Assembly: GCA_038145075.1 (NCBI GenBank)
Contig: JAYQOY010000059.1
Coordinates: forward strand, 1-9,173
Direction of reading: 5' to 3'
Source: TMED14 sp038145075
Lineage (GTDB): Bacteria > Bacteroidota > Bacteroidia > Flavobacteriales > Schleiferiaceae
Length of the DNA stretch: 9,173 nt
Shown in pieces: positions 5,235 to 9,173 of the stretch (the stretch's first letter is position 1; every line of letters starts with the position of its first letter). The notes under the pieces were generated by a model. It ran no database searches, was not told where the DNA came from, and saw only the letters and a list, made by a program, of their open reading frames with translations. The position numbers and the translations under genes were made by a program.

Positions 5235-7958
5235 TTAGCAGTCAAATGTTTTTTGAATGGTCGCATGTTGAATATGGTGTGCCGCCTGGTGCGATCCAGA
5301 TGCAGGGGCTGCAGATGCCGCGGGCGAGACGCGCTGAAGCGGCAAATCCGTGTTGGTGCGCAGGTAGGACCATGCACCCATGTTGGCGGGCTCTTCTTGG
5401 GCCCAAACCAGCTTCACGTCCGATGGGTATTTCGCCAGTTCTGCCTCAAGGGCCGCTTCTGGCAAGGGATAGAGCTGCTCGAGTCGAATCAACGCCGTTT
5501 GGCTATCCTCCCGCTTCTGGCGCTCTTCCAGCAGCTCATAGTACAGCTTGCCCGAACACAAGACGACCTTGCGAATGCCTTTGGGGTCCAAATCGTCCCC
5601 CATCACAGGCTGAAACTGCCCAGCGCTGAGCTCCTCCATCGTGGAGGTCGCCAAGGGATGACGCAACAAACTCTTGGGGCTCATGACCACCAGGGGCTTG
5701 CGGAATTTCTGATGCATCTGACGACGCAACAAATGGAAGTGATTGGCCGGCGTCGTCGTATTGCACACAAACATGTTGTTCTGCGCACAGAGCTGTAGGA
5801 AGCGCTCTAAACGGGCCGAAGAGTGCTCGGCGCCCTGGCCTTCGTATCCGTGGGGCAGCAAAAGCACTATGCCGTTTTGCACCTTCCACTTGTCCTCAGC
5901 CGCCGCCAAAAACTGGTCAATAATGATTTGGGCGCCGTTGGAGAAGTCGCCAAACTGCGCCTCCCAGATCACCAAAGTCTCAGGGCTCGCCATGGCATAT
6001 CCATAGTCGTAACCCAGCACGGCGTACTCGCTCAAATGGGAATTGTAAATCGCAAAGCGCCCAACTTTCTGGGGCACCTGATCGACCAGACTCACCTTCT
6101 CCTCCGAATCTTCCAATTTGATGATGGCGTGGCGGTGGCTAAACGTACCGCGCTCCACATCTTCTCCTGAAATCCGAACATTAAAGCCCTCCTGCAACAA
6201 GGTGCCGTAGGCCATCATTTCCGCCATACCCCAATCCAGGGCATTGCGCTCAAAGGCCATCGCAGCCCTGTCGCCAATGAGGCGTACGATTTTAGTAAAG
6301 AATTTTTTACCCTCAGGAAGCGTCGTCAAGGCCTTTGCCACCCCGTCCAGGCGCTCACGGGCTACCTCTGTGTTAGGCAGGTGGTGCACCTCGCCGTTCT
6401 TCGCTGCGGGGAAGTTCTGCCACTCGTCCAGCATGAAGGGCACAATGACATTCTTTTCAATCTTCTTGGCCGTATCAAACTGGCCTTCCAGCATGTCCTT
6501 AAACTCTCCCTCCAACTGCTTCAGCAAGGTGTTGGGCACTTGGCCTTCGCCGAGCAATTTCTGGAAGTAGATCTCCCGGGGATTGGGATGGCGGGAAATG
6601 GCCTTGTACAGCAAGGGCTGCGTAAATCGGGGCTCGTCGCCTTCGTTGTGCCCGTACTTGCGGTAGCACAAGAGATCGATGAAGACATCGCGGTGGAAGC
6701 GCTGACGGTACTCCATGGCAAAGCGCATCGCATGCACCACGGATTCCACATCGTCGCCGTTCACGTGAAGCACGGGCGCCAAAACCACTTTGGCTACATC
6801 GGTACAGTAGGTGGACGAACGCGCGTCCATATAGTTGGTGGTAAAGCCCACCTGGTTGTTAATCACGACGTGGATGGTGCCCCCTGTAGAATAGCCTGCG
6901 AGACGCTCCATTTGCAGGGTCTCATACACCACGCCTTGTCCGGCTACGGCCGCATCCCCATGAATGAGAATGGGCAATACCCGGTCAAAGTTGCTCGCAT
7001 AATCGGTGTTGCATTTTGCACGCGCAATGCCCACAACCACGGGATCGACCGCCTCCAAATGGGAAGGGTTGGGCGCAATATTCATCTTCACCGTCTTCTG
7101 GTTGGCCAAGGTGCGCTCCGTCGTATACCCCAAGTGGTACTTTACGTCTCCGTCAAAATCATCCTCTGCAAATTCCTTCCCCTCAAATTCAGAGAAAATC
7201 TGCGAAGCCGGCTTGCCAAACACATTGGTCAGCACATTGAGTCGACCCCGGTGTGCCATGCCCAAAACCACTTCTTCCACACCCAATTCCGCGCCGCGCT
7301 GCAGCATGAAATCCAAACCTGGAATCAAGGACTCTGCGCCCTCAATGGAGAAGCGCTTCTGGCCGACAAACTTGGTGTTCAAAAAGGCTTCAAAGGCAAC
7401 GGCTTCATTGAGCTTGTGCAAAATGTGCCGCTTTTCCGTCTGGCTGAGTACGGGGTAGTTGTCGTTGGGGTGGATAAAGGACTGTACCCACTTAATCACT
7501 TCCGGTTGACGCACGTACATATACTCCACGCCAATCGAGCGGCAGTAAATGGCCTGCAGGTGGGCCACAATCTCGCGCAGCGGCGCTGGCCCTGGCAAGC
7601 CCACCTCCACGGCGGCTTGGAAAACCGTGTCCAAGTCCGACGCGCTAAGTCGGAAATTCTCCAGATCCAAGGTGGGGCTGTACGTCCGGCGCTGACGAAC
7701 TGGGTTGGTTTGCGTAAACAAGTGCCCACGCGTCCGATAGCCATTGATTAAATCGAGGACGGCAAACTCCTTGCGAACCTCATCGGGAACGGCCGTTTCT
7801 ACTTCAAGTAGGTCTCCGTATTCCGAACGTGAAAAGTCATAGCCCTGAAAAAAAGCCCGCCAAGAGGGCTCCACAGCGTCTGGGTTCTGGATGTACGCCT
7901 GGTAGAGGTCGTCCAAAAAGCCAATATGAGAGGTTCCTAGAAAGGAAAAGCGGTCCAT
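5235..7958 (-). CDS. sucA: 2-oxoglutarate dehydrogenase E1 (thiamine-diphosphate dependent)
   Basis: Decarboxylates 2-oxoglutarate in the TCA cycle and passes the succinyl group to the lipoyl arm of SucB. The full length of 907 residues is normal for OGDH E1. The N-terminal E2-binding helix segment is at about 11-38 (GFLDDLYQAYIQNP...SWRAFF). Substrate-site signatures are KRFSIEGAES (201-210), GMAHRGRLNVL (233-243, H236) and KYHLGYTTER (273-282, H275). The thiamine diphosphate/metal motif is HGDAAVAGQGVVYET (333-347, D335) with INNQVGFTT (366-374). YGHNEGDEP (435-443) follows. The transketolase-like pyrimidine and C-terminal domains occupy about 575 to 870, including LPHGYEGQGAEHSSARLERF. The region usually written HVNADD reads HVNGDD here (398-403). 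The last 30 residues are an Ala/Ser/His-rich tail of no evident function. Transcription probably begins at the -7 box at 7981-7988. Confidence 0.97.
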   Translation of the reverse strand: MDRFSFLGTSHIGFLDDLYQAYIQNPDAVEPSWRAFFQGYDFSRSEYGDLLEVETAVPDEVRKEFAVLDLINGYRTRGHLFTQTNPVRQRRTYSPTLDLENFRLSASDLDTVFQAAVEVGLPGPAPLREIVAHLQAIYCRSIGVEYMYVRQPEVIKWVQSFIHPNDNYPVLSQTEKRHILHKLNEAVAFEAFLNTKFVGQKRFSIEGAESLIPGLDFMLQRGAELGVEEVVLGMAHRGRLNVLTNVFGKPASQIFSEFEGKEFAEDDFDGDVKYHLGYTTERTLANQKTVKMNIAPNPSHLEAVDPVVVGIARAKCNTDYASNFDRVLPILIHGDAAVAGQGVVYETLQMERLAGYSTGGTIHVVINNQVGFTTNYMDARSSTYCTDVAKVVLAPVLHVNGDDVESVVHAMRFAMEYRQRFHRDVFIDLLCYRKYGHNEGDEPRFTQPLLYKAISRHPNPREIYFQKLLGEGQVPNTLLKQLEGEFKDMLEGQFDTAKKIEKNVIVPFMLDEWQNFPAAKNGEVHHLPNTEVARERLDGVAKALTTLPEGKKFFTKIVRLIGDRAAMAFERNALDWGMAEMMAYGTLLQEGFNVRISGEDVERGTFSHRHAIIKLEDSEEKVSLVDQVPQKVGRFAIYNSHLSEYAVLGYDYGYAMASPETLVIWEAQFGDFSNGAQIIIDQFLAAAEDKWKVQNGIVLLLPHGYEGQGAEHSSARLERFLQLCAQNNMFVCNTTTPANHFHLLRRQMHQKFRKPLVVMSPKSLLRHPLATSTMEELSAGQFQPVMGDDLDPKGIRKVVLCSGKLYYELLEERQKREDSQTALIRLEQLYPLPEAALEAELAKYPSDVKLVWAQEEPANMGAWSYLRTNTDLPLQRVSPAASAAPASGSHQAAHHIQHATIQKTFDC

Positions 7959-7980
7959 GTATCCGTGCGTTACTGGAAAG

Positions 7981-7988
7981 CAAAATTA
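7981..7988 (-). promoter_or_regulatory. Candidate -7 box for the sucA-sucB-tatD-ansA unit
   Basis: TAATTTTG on the minus strand is an exact TAnnTTTG match, 22 bases before the sucA ATG, implying a leader of only about 15-18 bases. No clear TTTG or TTG is found at the right distance upstream; the region about 18-20 bases away reads TAATAG, so the -33 element is poor or missing. The 94-bp gap between the prenyl synthase stop and sucA is the only gap of notable size in the minus-strand block, and I see no intrinsic terminator in it. Read-through from rmlA and the prenyl synthase remains possible. Confidence 0.45.
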
Positions 7989-8052
7989 CGGCAAAAACGA
8001 CCGCCTATTACTGAAAATTCGGTGAAAATATGCCGGATTTCTTGCTTGGTTT

Positions 8053-9018
8053 TCAAGCCGTTCGGCCAAAAATCCACTGCGCTAGGGACTGCAAATCGGC
8101 CGTTTGACAGCCCTGGGCTTCCGCACGGCCCAAGGCCTCCATCGCCAGGTCAAAGTGGAAGCGTCGCTTGTCCTCCACATGGGCGAGACTTCCCGCGTCC
8201 ATCATCGCCGCTTTAATAGCGTCCACCTTGGCATCGCTGCGGTCGGCAGCCCAGGTATCCAGCAGCTCAGGCCGATGCGCGTGTAGATGGAGGTACAACA
8301 GGGTCTTTTTGTTGCTCCGAATATCGCCTCCCACTTGCTTGCCAACCTGATCGGGGTCCCCAAAGGCATCCAAAATATCGTCGTGAATTTGGAAGGAGGT
8401 ACCCAGCTCCAGGCCAAAGGCGTACAGGGCCGAAGCCACCTCCGAAGAAGCGGAAGCCGCTGCCGCACCTAGCTCCAGCGCACAGCCCAGCAACACCGAC
8501 GTCTTGTACCGAATCATCTGCAGGTACTGGCCCTCGTGCACCTGGTCTTGGGTCTCAAATTCCATGTCCCACTGCTGGCCTTCGCAGACCTCCAAGGCCG
8601 TTCGGTTAAACACCTTCAACGCCTGGGGCAAGGTCTCTGCCGGCAGGGCGCGCAAGGATTCATAGGCCATCACCAGCAAGGCATCTCCGCTCAAAATGGC
8701 GGTATTTAGCCCCCATTGCATGTGGACCGTCGGCTTTCCTCGACGCACCGGCGCCTCGTCCATGATGTCGTCGTGAATGAGCGAGAAGTTGTGAAAGCGC
8801 TCCACAGCATGTGCCGCAGGTAGCGCTTGCTCCGCAGGGGCACCCAGCGCTTCCGCCGCCATGAGCGAAAGAACAGGTCGCAACCGCTTGCCTCCCATGC
8901 TCAAGATATAGCGCTGTGGGGCGTACAAGGAATCGGGTTGGCGGTTCCATTCGGGCTCGCCAAAGCCTTGCTCCAAACTCTGCAAAAAAAGACGTTGAAG
9001 GCGTTCTACGGCGTTCAT
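8053..9018 (-). CDS. Polyprenyl diphosphate synthase, trans, short-chain (FPP/GGPP-type)
   Basis: Condenses isopentenyl diphosphate with allylic diphosphates to make trans-prenyl diphosphates used for quinones, carotenoids and longer polyprenyl carriers. The 321-residue protein has the family's motifs: GGKRLRP (42-48), the first Asp-rich motif DDIMD (83-87) followed by RRGKP (92-96), GD at 111-112, KT at 172-173, and the second Asp-rich motif DDILD (213-217) in FQIHDDILDAFGD. The first motif lacks the two-residue insertion typical of E. coli IspA-type FPP synthases. F78, five residues before the first Asp, is the kind of bulky residue that limits chain length, so a C15-C20 product is inferred, not shown. 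The ATG is embedded in ATGA with the stop of rmlA, indicating translational coupling. Cytoplasmic; no signal or membrane segment. The exact product (ispA versus crtE-like) is left open, so no symbol is given. Confidence 0.93.
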   Translation of the reverse strand: MNAVERLQRLFLQSLEQGFGEPEWNRQPDSLYAPQRYILSMGGKRLRPVLSLMAAEALGAPAEQALPAAHAVERFHNFSLIHDDIMDEAPVRRGKPTVHMQWGLNTAILSGDALLVMAYESLRALPAETLPQALKVFNRTALEVCEGQQWDMEFETQDQVHEGQYLQMIRYKTSVLLGCALELGAAAASASSEVASALYAFGLELGTSFQIHDDILDAFGDPDQVGKQVGGDIRSNKKTLLYLHLHAHRPELLDTWAADRSDAKVDAIKAAMMDAGSLAHVEDKRRFHFDLAMEALGRAEAQGCQTADLQSLAQWIFGRTA

Positions 9019-9173
9019 GCCACTAAGGATTGGAGGTAGGCCCCGTAGCCACTTTTCACCAAGGGGGCCGCCAGGGCGCGCAGTTGATCGGCGCTAATAA
9101 AGCCCATGCGGTACGCCACTTCTTCGATGCAGCCCACCTTGAGGCCTTGGCGGCGCTCCATGATTTGGACAAA
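9015..9173 (-). CDS. rmlA: Glucose-1-phosphate thymidylyltransferase, C-terminal 52 residues (partial)
   Basis: The gene enters from the right edge and only its last 52 codons plus TGA are present. The visible C-terminus contains MERRQGLKVGCIEEVAYRMG, then FISADQLRALAAPLVKSGYG and AYLQSLVA. This follows the tail of RmlA/RfbA (E. coli form: xxEKRQGLKVACPEEIAFRxxWIxxxQxxxLAxPLxKxxYGxYL) closely. RmlA joins glucose-1-phosphate and dTTP to make dTDP-glucose, the first step to dTDP-rhamnose and other deoxysugars of surface polysaccharides. The TGA (9017-9015) overlaps the ATG of the prenyl synthase, so the two are coupled. The catalytic nucleotidyltransferase domain lies outside the window, so activity cannot be judged. 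Confidence 0.88.
   Translation of the reverse strand, partial: FVQIMERRQGLKVGCIEEVAYRMGFISADQLRALAAPLVKSGYGAYLQSLVA

Noticed and set aside
6381..7751. A 456-codon plus-strand ORF opposite sucA
   Set aside because: It is the antisense shadow of well-conserved SucA sequence, kept open by codon bias. Its translation resembles no family I know and it has no promoter or start context of its own.
8050..8062. Short palindrome GCCGTTCGGC at the 3' end of the prenyl synthase as a terminator
   Set aside because: The stem is only 3-4 bp, lies inside the coding sequence and is not followed by a T run on the minus strand.
1..9173. CRISPR arrays, toxin-antitoxin pairs, phage or defence genes, riboswitches
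   Set aside because: I looked for regularly spaced repeats, small paired ORFs and long structured leaders. None was found; gaps between genes are too short to hide them except 1354-1472, 1560-1644 and 7959-8052, which are described above.

Overview
The window reads as a chromosomal segment of a Bacteroidota bacterium, most likely in the Flavobacteriia/Flavobacteriales range. Four things point there. The proteins have the flavobacterial forms of SucA, SucB, type I asparaginase and a Thioredoxin_9-like protein. No start codon has a recognisable Shine-Dalgarno sequence. Sites of the form TTTG-n(18-19)-TAnnTTTG, the Bacteroidota promoter pattern, lie in front of the tRNA gene and, with one mismatch, in front of the thioredoxin-like gene, and a -7 box alone lies before sucA. 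Leaders and intergenic gaps are very short. The genus cannot be told from the sequence; no GC percentage was computed, but the first 1.35 kb is visibly more A/T-rich than the rest.

Layout. At 1-1353 (+) is a single-ORF IS3-like DDE transposase with an unusual cysteine cluster at its C-terminus; the outer ends of its element are not visible. It converges on tRNA-Ser(GGA) (1473-1559, -), with a strong bidirectional hairpin terminator between them (1434-1460). The 85 bp between the tRNA and the next gene hold two divergent promoter-like sites whose -33 boxes form one palindrome, CAAACGTTTG. One drives the tRNA; the other would drive the thioredoxin-like gene (1645-2226, +) with almost no leader.

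The rest is a minus-strand block. In transcription order it contains the 3' end of rmlA (rfbA), a polyprenyl diphosphate synthase joined to it by an ATGA overlap, a 94-bp gap with a candidate promoter, then sucA, sucB, a TatD-family hydrolase with a TTG start, and ansA, with only 11-12 bp between successive genes. ansA meets the thioredoxin-like gene tail to tail with a 6-bp overlap and no room for a terminator.

Functionally, sucA and sucB encode the E1 and E2 subunits of 2-oxoglutarate dehydrogenase (TCA cycle). AnsA feeds aspartate into central metabolism. TatD is a metal-dependent housekeeping nuclease. RmlA and the prenyl synthase supply dTDP-sugar and isoprenoid precursors. The window is mostly housekeeping. 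I found no convincing new multi-gene system; the points worth a second look are the modified transposase, the shared-palindrome divergent promoter, the single-cysteine thioredoxin fold, the TTG start and the reciprocal stop/Leu overlap.
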